The notes under the pieces are model-generated. The model did no database searches, was not told where the DNA came from, and saw nothing but the letters and a program-made list of their open reading frames with translations. Both the position numbers and the translations under genes were made by a program. A stretch of 64,000 bases of DNA, from positions 3,162,001 to 3,226,000 of the forward strand of contig PYIU01000002.1 of assembly GCA_003415625.1 (NCBI GenBank). The letters are read 5' to 3'. Numbering within the stretch: position 1 is the first letter of the stretch; each line of letters opens with the position of its first letter. This DNA is from Aquanectria penicillioides (lineage: Eukaryota > Ascomycota > Sordariomycetes > Hypocreales > Nectriaceae). This document shows positions 49,556-61,654 of the stretch, one piece after another.

Positions 49556-50507
49556 ATGGTCGCCCCTCCCTCCTATACCCCTCTCGAGGACCGCCCCGTC
49601 AAGGAGACCATCTGCCTCTTCGATGTCGACGGCACTTTGACCCCCGCCCGCCTGGTACGAGCTCCCACCCCCCGCCGCCGTCTCCTCCCAGCTAACATGA
49701 GCGGTCCTTCAACAACAGGGCGCCTCTCCTGAGATCCTCGCCGCCCTCCAGGCTCTCCGTGTCAAGTGCGCCATCGGCTTCGTCGGCGGCTCTAACCTCC
49801 CCAAGCAGGAGGAGCAGCTTGGCCAGCCCGCTGGCGTCCCCGTCACCACCCTCTTCGACTTCTGCTTCGCCGAGAACGGCCTGACTGCCTACAAGCTCGG
49901 CGAGCCCCTACCCTCCAACAGCTTCATCCGATGGATTGGAGAGGACCAATACAAGGAGCTAGCCAATTTCTGCCTCCACTACATTGCCGATCTCGACATC
50001 CCTGTTAAGCGAGGCACCTTCATTGAGTTCCGCAACGGCATGATCAACGTCAGCCCCGTCGGCCGTAACGCCAGCACCCAGGAGCGGAACGACTTTGAGA
50101 AGTTCGACAAGGACGCCAAGGTCCGTGAGAAGTTTGTCGCTGCCCTCAGGGAGCGATTTGGCCACCTCGGTCTTACGTGCGTTTTTCTCCACCATGCCTC
50201 CCCTTTCATCACCTCAATTCTTCCTTTGTCACTAACACGACACCTCCAAACTAGCTTCTCCATTGGAGGTCAGATCTCATTCGATGTCTTCCCTACCGGT
50301 TGGGACAAGACTTATTGCCTTCAGCACCTCGAGAACGAGGCCAAGAAGCCCAACGGTATCGAGTACAAGACCATCCACTTTTTTGGCGACAAGACTTTCC
50401 AGGGAGGCAACGACTACGAAATCTACACCGACTCTCGTGTTACTGGTCATTCCGTCAACAGCCCCGACGATACCCTGCGCATTCTAAAGGAAATTTTTGA
50501 CATTTAG
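49556..50507 (+). CDS. sec53: Phosphomannomutase
   Basis: Three exons (49556-49654, 49719-50176, 50255-50507) give 269 residues, normal for eukaryotic PMM. Near the N terminus, [13 protein letters not shown] carries the HAD nucleophile Asp23 and the general acid/base Asp25. [39 protein letters not shown] and [20 protein letters not shown] follow in the conserved order. The enzyme interconverts mannose-6-phosphate and mannose-1-phosphate in the cytosol, supplying GDP-mannose for N- and O-glycosylation, GPI anchors and cell-wall mannan. Codon use is C-ending biased, consistent with high expression (inference). The neighbours are a plus-strand transporter gene and a convergent phosphatase. Confidence 0.97.
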
Positions 50508-50991
50508 GTCCTCGAAGTTGAGCGTCGAGAGGAGATGGATGAAAGCATTGCCCGTCGAAAGAAAAAGAAAACATCTAAGCCATAATAGAAGAGAGAGGAG
50601 CCCGAGAGTAATTAATATTCACGAATCTCGCCAGTCACGACCACTTGTTTCGTCTGTAGCAGAGGATTCTTTTTTTTTTTCTTTTCTTTTGGTTCTCGAA
50701 AACTATACCAGGGTTGCTCCCAGTGTGCAAGTTTACGGTCCTAGCACTACATAGAAAAATGTGGTTCCATGTCTTTTGAGAAGAGAAACTGCTCCTATCA
50801 GGCCGTGATTGTAGTAAAAGGTATCTCCAAGTGTATATATAGCTCATCATATCATCAAATCGCTACATGCTCGGTATCCAACAGCAACATTATGAAAAGC
50901 AGGTCCATTCCTTTCTCAACCCCTCAACGCTAGTCCGTCTTCGCTTCGTAAGACTTAATTCTCACGGTCTAGCCTCTACACCATCTCCTTG
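50508..50991. other. Short convergent spacer between sec53 and the WW-PhoD gene
   Basis: 3' UTRs of two converging genes, with a T-rich tract at about 50669-50690. No gene was seen. Confidence 0.6.
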
Positions 50992-53900
50992 CTATCGTCC
51001 AAACTCCAGATGAGGAACTATAACGGGGCCGTATTTGGTCGCCGTGGTAAACGCCCCATCTCCCTGTACCACAAAATCCACCGCTAAGCTCAGCCTCGAG
51101 AGACCTTGCTGCTGTTGTTGCCCGTTAAGGCTCGGGTTGGGGCTGAATGGGGTCTGCATCTGTGCTGCTACAGCATCTTGGTCATATGCCACAACTGCGA
51201 CGTAGTTGCGGCGGCCCATAAGTTTCTTAAGTTCACGTGCGGTGCTGCTGGGGTCGGTGTGGAAGATTTCCATCATATCCTCTTTGGTGTCTGACACCTC
51301 GTGCGTCGACTTCTTGCCGTTCTGCGGCACGTAGAGAGTCTTCTGGTTGTGTAGCAGCTTGAGCACATAGTTGCTTTGGGGTGCCGCCACGATAGGCGAT
51401 GAGATAATTTGGTACATGGTCTTGTGATCGCCAGGGTGAGTCGGGTCATGTAGCAGGCCTGCTCCAGAGGCATTGACATCTGGTATCAAGTCAGTAAATG
51501 AAATTGTTAGTTGGGGTAGATTGGGTGTGGTCAACTCACCTCCGGACAAGAAGGTCATTCGGATTCCCTTCTGTTGGGCGATGCCCTGGAGAGTGCGAAT
51601 AAAATAAGTTCGCTCGAGGTCCTTGGTGTCATGCGTCCACATGTCTTTGAGCACCTCTTGGATATCCAGCTCACCGAACTGGTTCAACACGTTACCCATG
51701 AGACCCGTCTTTCCAACTGCCTTCTTGACTTGCGAGAATCCCTGGGCGACGACCTCCTTTCCACCCACCACGCCCGCTACGGAACTAGTGACCTTGCCCA
51801 AGATGTTGTAGGTAGTGTTGACAGCCTTCTTACCAACCGCGACTGTGTTGGCAAGACTCTCCACGGCATCCAGACGAGGATACACGACAGGTACTGAAAC
51901 CATCCAAATACAGTGCTGTACGCTCGGGGAAGGGTAGCGACCTTGGGGAAAATGCCCTGGTACGTTGGTCCCGCCATAACCTGCGCCTGAGTTCGCTCCG
52001 ATCGGCAATCGGGGCCAATCACCACCACTGCAGGTCCAAGGAACTTGACAAAATGCCACCCTGTACCTGTAACAGTGAAGATATCACGATCGTTGCTGAC
52101 ATTTCGAAGCATCTCAACCGTCGTGTGATGCTGGAACAGCAAGTACATTTCGGTAGCGATTCTGCCAATATTCTTGAAGATAGGCGATGACTGCATGTAG
52201 TCTGGGTACGAGCCGTATCCGTCAAAGCTGAACACGTGTCAGCGGATCTAGAATTAAATAGGTCCTGGGAATAAATACTCACATATCATGGTCGTCAATC
52301 TGAAGGACGTGGGGGATTTGGGCAAAGGCTTCGCGAAGGAAGGGTTGGTCAAAGTGACTGGTGTAGTAATGGAAGTAGGCGTGCGAGACGTCTTCTTCAT
52401 GGCGAGCTGTCCACTGGACATTCTTCTTGTTATCACGGCCGCTCATTGCGAGCCATTGCTTCAAGAGCGGGACTTCTTTCCACAATCGATCACCATAAAT
52501 CTGGTCTCCCAGACCTAGCTGAACATGGAAACCGCCACATTCAACATTCTTCTGCAATACGTCCTTCCACATAAACCCGACACCTCCAAGCTTGGCGCGC
52601 TCGTTTTGAGAAGTTCCGGCTGCAAAATCGTTACCAGAGTGGGCAATAAAACGCCATCCGGTTTCCTGGCGACCAGCTACTACAAATTCATATCGAGTGC
52701 AGCCCAAGTGTGACGTGACTGCATAGGTCCATCGCTCAGTTCCCTCTGCCATCTGAACCTCGATGTCATACTTGTAAAACTTCCATCGTTGGTGGGTGTA
52801 GATTGGGCGAGGTTGCAATTGTCGTGGGTTTGGTGACAAGTCCATGCTGAGATGCAAGTGGATCGTAGGGGGTTGAGGTGCATCCGTCACGATCAAAATA
52901 CTTCCATGCCACACGCCAGTTTCCATATCCATGTTCACATATCGCAAGTAGGGTCCAAAGTACACGCCGTTTGTAGGCTGGATCCTGTACATGTCCACAC
53001 CAGCACTTGGAGGTGGGCCTGAGAATCCAGCTGCTGTAGGAGTTGCCGATGCGGCCACGCTCATGATGCTCTCGGCATATCCAGGAGTGTGGGGCGGGAA
53101 CATGGGTGATGCCATGGACTGCTTGCCAAACATAGGCGATGCCATAGGGTTTCCATATGTTGATGCTGTCGGAGAGAGTGGGGTTTGCTCATGGGCCATC
53201 GGAAGAGGGCCCTTGGGGAACTCCCACTGGGTCGCTTGCGTAGCCAGATGAATATAGTAATACTGACCAGAGTTCTGGTCCAGATGGGCGATCCATCCTT
53301 CGGGAAGGGGAGGGGGGGATGTTGGGTTTGGAGGCTCGAAAGAAGGTGTGGCTGGAACTGCTTGTTGAGAGCTCTGGCCGTTCTGCGGTTGTGGTTGTGG
53401 TTGAGGGTCGTTGGCGAAGGCTGGATGTCCTGGATGCTGAAGTGCAGGAGATGCCAATCCAGCGGCAGCAACTGATCCTGCCGCTGCTGCCGTTACCGCT
53501 GTTCCGACCACGGCGGCCTTCTTAGGAGGAGACGAGGCCGCGGCAACGGCTGGATGTTGGGGCTGGGGCTGTTGCGCTGGGCCAGCGGCCGCCGCTGCTT
53601 GCTGGGGCCGCTGCTTCTCGCTGGGATATGATGAACCTCCACTGGGGTTCACACTAGAATAGGCCGGGGGTGGGGAATTGGTGCTCATTCGTTGGAAGTC
53701 CTGTTCCAGGACACTGACTTGCACGGGGTTGCCGTCTTGGCTTGCGGGTTTCTGCTGGAGAGGAGAACTAAAGGTCTGCTGATGCGGTTGAGGGCTTGAC
53801 ACTGGGTTCATGCCCTGGTAAACGGTTGGAGGGCCTGAGGGGGCCTGATCGGGGGATTCTGTCGGAGTCCAAGGTCGTTGAGGTGGAGGTTGGTTCCCGT

Positions 53901-54714
53901 ACTGGGCCATCCGTTGAGTCGCAGCTGCGCTGGGCGCGCCGAGGCTGTTAAGGGTCGCCGTACCGGAGATACCGGCGGCAGCATACCGAGCTTCGATGCC
54001 GTCGGCCGGGCTCTGGCCAGGCTCCACAATCGGTGTCTCGGGAGGCGGCGGGGAACCGCGGCTGGCCCTAGTTGTAGAGTTGGAGGCCGTCGAGGCAAAC
54101 CGATTCACGCCAGGGTCGCTCATCTTTAGGTTTTGGGAAGCAGCAGGTTGTACTGGCGCATTAGTAGAGGGGACTGGCGCACCGGCGCCTGGTGGTGGGT
54201 AGTACGCCTTCTTTTGATAGTTTGGGTAGTTTGCGCTCGAGGAACCGGGGCGGTGCGGATCAGCCAAAGGCCGTTGAAAGAGACCCTGGTCAGCCTCAGG
54301 GCTGGTGGGAGAGCTTATGGGCTTGGGAGCAGCGCCTCTACGCTCTGCAAGACCCGGCTTCTTTCCAATGGGGCTGGTGCTGGTGTCTAGTCGAGGGCTG
54401 GTGTCATTGTAGGCAGATCCGTAAGGCTTCGCGGGGGTAGGTTTGCGAACGTCGTCGTCGTCTGGGAAAGGCAAAGGAGCGGCGGAACTCGAGGCACCTG
54501 GAGGGAGGGGGAAAGAGTGCTTGCTGGCCGGAGAGGCAGAAGTAGGGGGGGCGGGATATCTAAAGCTGGAGCCCGAGAACCTGGAGTCTTGGGAGGGTTG
54601 GGGGCTCTGAGGTTTGAATATGCGCAGGGGCTCGATGGTCGGGCTATCGCAGTCTTCGGGGGCCGGTTTGTGGAGGAACATTTCCTCGTCCGGGATGCCG
54701 CGACTTCGGTCCAT
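50992..54714 (-). CDS. WW-domain plus PhoD-like metallophosphatase, with an apparent 1-nt frame break
   Basis: Three exons (52283-54714, 51540-52227, 50992-51479). The N-terminal 450 or so residues are disordered (Pro/Ser/Gln-rich). A WW domain follows at about 470-505 (PPPLPEGWIAHLDQNSGQYY, with QATQWEFP). A PhoD-like phosphatase begins near 580: GLGDQIYGDRLW, LQIDDHDIFDGYGSY and FLSGDVNASGAG are the metal- and substrate-site motifs of the superfamily. Exon 2 is one base short. The frame reading GIFPKVATLP must pass into the one reading SVQHCIWMVSVPVVYPRLD, and the break sits in a C run of the sense strand (GGGG at 51926-51929 on plus). One extra base gives 1202 residues and also satisfies the phase of the last intron. 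As written, translation stops near 51777. The substrate is unknown; the WW domain suggests Pro-motif partners. Confidence 0.88.
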
Positions 54715-57700
54715 CTTGGCAGGAGGCGTGAAATGGAAGGCGACAGGTGTGTAATCTTAGGAGTGAGGTGTGAGATGTAAGGGCTGCGTGGACAGCTCGG
54801 GGTTGTGTGGGCGGATGGGGTGAACGCGGGGCTCACAGGCCTCACAGCTCGCAACTAGTGAGAGGCAGCGGGAGAATGACGCGCAGGTCGATGAAGCGCT
54901 GTAAGGTTGCTTTTGTTTGATGTAGCAGAATCGGGAGGCGGCTGGCCGAGAGGAGTTTCAAGGCCTGTGTGTGGCCTCACCTTTGCTTGTTGCTTTGAAT
55001 GGGCAACGGATTGGGTTGAGTGTTGAAGTTAGACGTGGGACGCGGGACGCGGGACGTTGGACGTTGGACGTCAAGGCTTGGGCGGGGTTGGTTGCGTGAG
55101 GTGAGGAAAGTGGCTCCCCCCCTGTTGGTTTGGTTTGGTTTAACGGCAAGGCTCCAGCTCCAGCTGGTCGCAGAAACGGCCGCGCCAGGAACAAGGAACG
55201 AGGGGTTCTTGTAGGATGTAAGATGAAGGGAGGATGGGGAGCGGGACGGGATGGTACGGCGAAGGCGATGAGGGAAAATGTAAGAACAGGTTTCAAGACA
55301 AGCGGAGCAAGCAAGATACAAAAGAAATGGATGGACGATCAAAGGGCAAGGAAACGGGGAACGGGGCACCGCGGAGGGGCCGGCGAAGCGCTGTGTGCTG
55401 AGCTGTACAAATAGGAACTGGAGGGCTACGGCGGGGTGGCGTGGCAATGTAAATAGCGTCGGTAGGTAGTGAGTACCATACGGAGGAGGTAGGTATAAGA
55501 GCGAGAGCGAGAGAGAGAGAGATGGATGAGAACCAGGACGAGTCGAGTCGAGTGACAAGGGCGCGCACACACACGCACACGCACACGCACACAAGCGCCA
55601 GCCAGGGTATGTAGTCTACGCCGTACTAATAAAGACAATACACAGGATGTAGCGACGCAGCTCCGTCTTTGCCGTGCCCGTCCACGTACAGAGAGGAGAG
55701 GCGAGCGCGGGCAGTATGGGCATGGCATAGGCATGGGCCTGGCATGTGGGAATGACAGCCCCTCCATCCAGCTAGCCATATCATCAAAGTTGACAGCGAT
55801 CAAGCCCCGGGGCCAGAGCCAACCCGACTACTAGCACAGTCCCGCCATCCGAGCGAGCCCCAGTAACCGCCTAAAACGCCAGCAAATGAGCGGCGCAGAT
55901 ACTCGGTTGAGGGGTGTTTGGCGAGCAAGCATTCGTTGCTGAGCCGAAACAGGCTGCTTTGCGCATTATCTCGTTTCCTTGGCGAAATTCGGCATCGAGG
56001 CAGGGAGCCCATAAAGCACCACGGCGGCTGGGGCGAAGATCAATCGCAAAGCTCAGAGGGCGGGAACCCACCTTGGGATGGAGACTTTTTTTCTGTTTCG
56101 GCGGCACGACAACGGAACGACGTCATGATTGGCCCCCAACAGCGATGCCAACCCTTGTAAGCGCCCGGCAGCTTCGACACATGTGCCACCTGGGGATGGC
56201 CCTTGTCAAGTGGAGGTGGGATGGCGTCCATGACGGGCGGCTCATGATTGATGTGATTGGCTCCCTCCTGAAGCTGTCCCTTGGATAACCACTCTGCAAG
56301 CGCCGACATAATAAAGCCAAGAAATGAGGGAGTCCACAGGCCTCATTAGAAGAGAAAGAAAAGAAAGAAGAAGATGGAAAAGAGTCACACTCGGGATCCA
56401 GTGCACACCCAAAAGATCAAGGGGGAAACGAGGGGGGAGGGGGGGACACCACTGCTGCACCACCAAAGCGAGGAAGCTGACGTCGTCAACTTGCCCATCA
56501 AGTGGCTGTGTCAAACCAAGAAGCGCCTTCAAGTGTACATGGGGCAATGGCACAACACTGGCTAGCTAACACTAAAGGATTCATGAGGACTAGTCTCCAA
56601 AAGCTCGTTGGAGGCCTAGTCAAGGTCTTGGATGAACAGACCTTGCGTCTTGGTACTTGGCCACCGGGTGCTTGTGCTCAGAAACATTGTCATGAGACAG
56701 ATGGAATAGGCGGATATATGTATGTCCCAGTCACACACACATGTAACCATGGACAGGTCGCAGTGATATCCGGCCATCCACCCTGCCCAGCCAATGTCAT
56801 ACAATCATGGTTCGGCCGTGCACTCAAAAGGTGCGTTGATGTGGCCGGGTGTCTCCCAGATGAATCTATATTAACATTGCCCCAACTCTTACATCATCAC
56901 CAACGTTCATCATGGGCCACCCTCTTACTTTGTCGCAGAAGCCAGCCATACCACTTGGATCCTTCATGGTTCATGGCGCCGAAGTTTTCTGTCAACGGTA
57001 GAGGTTTACAGTTTTTAGGCTTGTTATGGTGCGATTCTGTATAAATTGGTTGAAAGTCCCTCGCCTACTACAAAGAGGCGTATTGGGCAGCATTGCTTAG
57101 TAGACTCAGCTTACCGAGACAAACAGACATTTTTTGATCCGATCAAAGGTGCAATCCTTGTATACCTAGTCATGCCCAAGCGCCAGCGAAATGGACATGT
57201 TGATTTCAGGTCTGCGAATGGGTTGTACTCTTGGTATGGAGACGACAAGGTGATTTGTATGAGAAAACTGCTTGCCTAAGGCAATGCCACAAGTTAGGAT
57301 ATATGGACTGTGTTTGGGGCACTAAATCATCCAGGTGCACCGTGCTTGCCTTTTTTTTACCGGTTTTCAGTCAGTAAAGTGAAAAAAAAAAAATTTCACA
57401 ATCAGCAATTATGATGAGGGAAAAGGATATCCTCATTTTTTGACCCCTTCATCAAGGAAAAGTGTCTTTGATAAGCTATCAAGTGCACCTAATAAACCAA
57501 AATCCAATTGGAGGCTTGTCTGTTCTGCACGGAGTAGCATTGTGGCGGATAAAAGTGGGTCGGCAACCTCTCAACGCGTCCACGACTCCTAAGACGCGGT
57601 CGCCAGAATCTCAGCACCACGACAACGACTTCGATAGCGAAAGCCCCAGGAGGCCATGAGTTCACCGTTGCTATCATTACCTTCATTGTAACTTCACAAC

Positions 57701-57720
57701 CCATTTTTCCTTCTTTCACA
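54715..57720. other. Divergent intergenic region between WW-PhoD and msh3
   Basis: 3 kb holding two promoters. The stretch 55500-55590 has GA and CACACG simple repeats. The part from about 57300 to 57460 is A/T-rich with short A and T runs. No gene, tRNA or element was recognised. The frame at 57046-57279 is short and without family features. Confidence 0.5.
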
Positions 57721-60700
57721 ATGGCACCCGGATCCAAGACCCCGGGAAGAAGCAACAATCTCTCACATCCTTTTTTACTCCCAAAACCGTCAACGGCCTC
57801 GCCGCATCATTCGAGAAACAGAGTCAGGCCCGCTCCCAGGCTCAGACCGAATCCAAAGGCAAAGCAGTCGAGTCATCTCCATCACGGAAGCGCCCTCTCG
57901 AAGACACTGACAAGGGCAACGAGCAACCTGAGAAGGCCAACAAGAAAGCGAAAGGCAGCAGCAAGGAAACTGAATCAAATGCATCAATCAGCACCAAGCC
58001 TCCTCACAACGACTCCGGAACCAATCCTGTGGCAGGAGAGCCCGGGACCCGCACCCAACGCTATCGATACGATGGGTCAAGCTCCAGAGACAACTCTAGG
58101 AACCACGATGATAATGACGAGTCGAATCAACACCATGAAGAGTTGCATAGAAAGTTTGTGAGGAAGCTTGGCCACCCAGACGCCATGGCCTGGCGCCGGC
58201 GAGGTCAACAAGATGACACTCCAGCAGGCGATGATGATGACCCAAATGGAGATGGAGATGGAGATGAAGAAGAAGCACCGGCTCCGGTCAAGGCAAAGAA
58301 GAAGGGTTCGAAGACAGGCAAGCTGACTCCAATGGAGATTCAGTTCCTCGATATTAAGAGGAAACACCTGGACACCATTCTCATTGTTGAAGTTGGCTAC
58401 AAGTTTCGCTTCTTCGGTGATGATGCACGGGTCGCAGCCAAAGAACTGAGTATCGTGTGTATCCCAGGAAAGATGCGATATGATGAACGTAAGCCACTCT
58501 CAAGTGAACCCAGCAACGCCTGAATTGAATCCTGACATTCTACCAGACCCCTCTGAAGCCCATCTGGATCGCTTTGCCTCAGCTAGCATCCCGGTCCATC
58601 GGCTTCCAGTCCATGCAAAGCGACTAGTTGCGGCTGGGCATAAAGTTGGAGTTGTCCGCCAGATCGAGACGGCAGCTCTGAAGAAGGCCGGAGACAACCG
58701 CAATGCCCCTTTCGTACGAAAACTTACGAACCTATACACCAAGGGCACTTATATTGATGAGAATGGCGAACTTGATATGTGTGGCAACTCTGGAGCCCCC
58801 TCGGGCGGGTACCTACTCTGCATCACCGAGACCAAAGCCAAGGGTTCGGGAACTGATGAAAAGGTTGATGTTGGCATCATTGCTGTCCAACCAGCCACGG
58901 GAGATATCATCTATGACAATTTCGAAGACGGCTTCATGCGCAACGAGATCGAGACTCGCCTCTTACACATATCTCCCTGCGAGTTTCTCATCGTAGGTGA
59001 TCTAACCAAAGGAACTGAGAAACTCATTCAACACCTTTCTGGCAGTAGCACCAATGTATTCGGTGACAAGAGTCGTGTCGAGCGCGTCCCCAGGAGCAGC
59101 ACCATGGCCGCAGAAGCATATTCTCATGTTACCCAGTTCTACGCGGACAAACTTAAGGAAAACGCCCAGGACGAAGTTGCCAGCGCCCTCCTTGACAAAG
59201 TCCTCAAGCTTCCTGAACCTGTAACCATCTGCCTCTCTGCTATGATTCATCATCTTCAGGAATACGACCTCGAACATATCTTCGACCTCACCAAGTATTT
59301 CCAGAGCTTCAGCACCCGTTCGCACATGATCATCAACGGCACAACCCTAGAAAGTCTCGAAGTCTACCGCAACTCGACTGACCACTCCGAGAAGGGTAGT
59401 CTGTTCTGGGCCATAGACAAGACAATCACACGTTTCGGTCACCGTCTTCTGCGCAAGTGGATTGGTCGACCTCTTCTTGATCAAACGGTCCTCGAGGAGC
59501 GTCTTGGTGCTGTGCAAGAGCTGCTCAACAAGCAGTCCACTGGCGTCGTCGACCAGCTTGAGACACTCCTCGCCAACAACAAGACGGACCTCGAGCGCAG
59601 TCTCATTCGCATCTACTACGGGAAATGCACACGTCCTGAGCTTCTATCTGTCCTGCAGACTCTTCAGAAGATTGCCGGCCATTACACCACAGTCAAGGAA
59701 CCCTCCGATGCCCCTTTCACTTCACCACTCCTCAGCAATGCCATATGTACCCTCCCTCGAATTCTTGACACGGTCGTCTCCTACCTCGATCGTATCAACC
59801 TCGTCGCCGCGCGCAAGGACGACAAGTACGGTTTCTTCCGTGATGAGCATCACACAGAAGACATGCAAGATCACCAGCTCGGCATCGCCCACGTTGAACA
59901 CGAGCTCAACGCCCATCGAGCTGTAGCCGCAGAGAAGATCAAGAAGGAGACTGTTGACTATGTCACCGTGGCCGGTATTGAGTACCTCATCGAAGTGCCC
60001 AATACTGAAATTAAGCACGTCCCCGCTTCATGGAGCAAGATCTCGGGTACCAAAAAGGTCTCTCGTTTCCATACCCCTGAAGTCCTCCGCCTCACTACCG
60101 AGCGTGATCAGCACCGCGAGGCTCTGGCCGCGGCATGTGATAAGGCCTTCAAAGACCTTCTCGCCTCCATTGCTGCCGACTACCAACCCCTTCGCGATGC
60201 TGTGTCTGCCCTGGCCACGCTTGACTGCCTCCTCTCCCTCTCCAAGGTCGCCGCCCAGCCAGGCTATTCCCGGCCATCATTCCTCCCATCCTCGTCCGAC
60301 TCAACCATCTCCATCACCAATGGCCGCCACCCCATCGCGGAGCTCACTCTTGATGGCGGCTACATACCATTTACTACCTCTCTCGCTCATCCCGCTCCTC
60401 TCGCCCACCTCATCACAGGTCCTAACATGGGCGGTAAATCCTCCTTTGTCCGCGCCCTTGCCCTCATCGTTCTCCTCGCTCAGGTCGGCTCCTTTGTACC
60501 AGCTGACGCCCTCTCACTCACTCTCTGCGACGCCATCCATACCCGCACCGGCGCTCGCGACAATCTGTTCACTGGCGAGTCCACCTTCATGGTCGAGGTT
60601 TCTGAGACAGCTCGCATCCTCCGCTCAGCCACCCCGCGAAGTCTGGTCATTCTAGACGAACTCGGCCGAGGCACCAGCACTCATGATGGTGCCGCGATTG

Positions 60701-61095
60701 CGCAGGCAGTCCTTGAGCATGTTGTCACCGAGACCCGCTGTCTTACTCTATTCATCACTCATTATCAAAACCTTGCACGAGTCGTTGACGGTCTTGATGG
60801 TGTCAAAAATGTTCACATGAAGTTCAAGGCTGAGAAGGGTGTTGATGGTGAGGAAGAGGTGACATTTTTGTACGAGGTTGGCGAAGGCGTGGCCCACAGA
60901 TCATATGGTCTCAATGTTGCAAGACTTGCACGCATTCCCAAGATGGTAATCGATATTGCTTCTGAGAAGTCAAGACAACTAGAGCAGGAGATGAGGGTGC
61001 GTCGCTTAAAGGGCGTTTGCCAGACACTCTCTAATGTATTCTCCAACGATTCAGACCAGCTTGATCAACTTATTTCTAGCATCGAGCAATTGTAA
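57721..61095 (+). CDS. msh3: DNA mismatch repair protein MSH3, with an apparent 1-nt frame break near the start
   Basis: Two exons (57721-58488, 58547-61095). The MutS architecture is intact: mismatch-binding domain I around [20 protein letters not shown] and [20 protein letters not shown], connector, lever/clamp helices, then the ATPase with Walker [14 protein letters not shown] near residue 881 and Walker [14 protein letters not shown] near 960. With Msh2 it forms MutS-beta, which repairs insertion/deletion loops in the nucleus. The ATG frame (MAPGSKTPG) breaks after 9 codons. The frame coding for a PCNA-interacting box, QQSLTSFF, and all later domains is offset by one base at GGG (57744-57746). 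One added G joins them into 1105 residues, typical for the family. As written, the first in-frame ATG is at 58185, which would remove the PIP box and about 155 residues. Confidence 0.92.
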
Positions 61096-61654
61096 AGCAT
61101 GTTATTATTAATATACTTACCCTCAAATTGTGAAACACTTCAATTGGGTCAGAATGTGTTATGAGCAACCTCGCTCCCTTTCAGCGATAAACCTACATTC
61201 GCGTCCTGGATGGCCACCTTCACTCAACTCCACGATAAATGTATCCCCATGATCGCCCCATACCCTCCAAAATCACACCAACTCGTAGACATCATAGTCT
61301 GGAGCCCAATCCCAGCCATATAGATATTGAGTTTGCTCCAACGGAAGTCCCATGCATAATCATCTCTCCTTCAGGTCCTCCGGACCACTTCCCGATATCG
61401 TTTTGTTATGGCTACACCAGGAGAGGTAGCCTTTGTTTTTTATTATGAAGCTCTTGAAACTGGGTCCTGCCAGCTTGTCGAGGCCGCTTTCAGCCCGACG
61501 GCGGGTGAAAATAGTCGATTCAAGAGCCTTTCAATTACTCGTCGTCCCACGCCCAGGAATCTTTCAACGATGGCCATATTTCCTATGCCTTGCAGGTTTA
61601 TGGGACAAGTTAAATGAAGTCTTGTATCGATATTAGAATGATGTCTTTACATTC
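61096..61654. other. Convergent spacer between msh3 and the C2H2 gene
   Basis: 3' flanks of two converging genes. The open frames are short and unsupported. No gene was seen. Confidence 0.55.

Noticed and set aside
57046..57279. 77-residue open frame upstream of msh3
   Set aside because: No family resemblance, no splice context, and it sits in an A/T-richer spacer.
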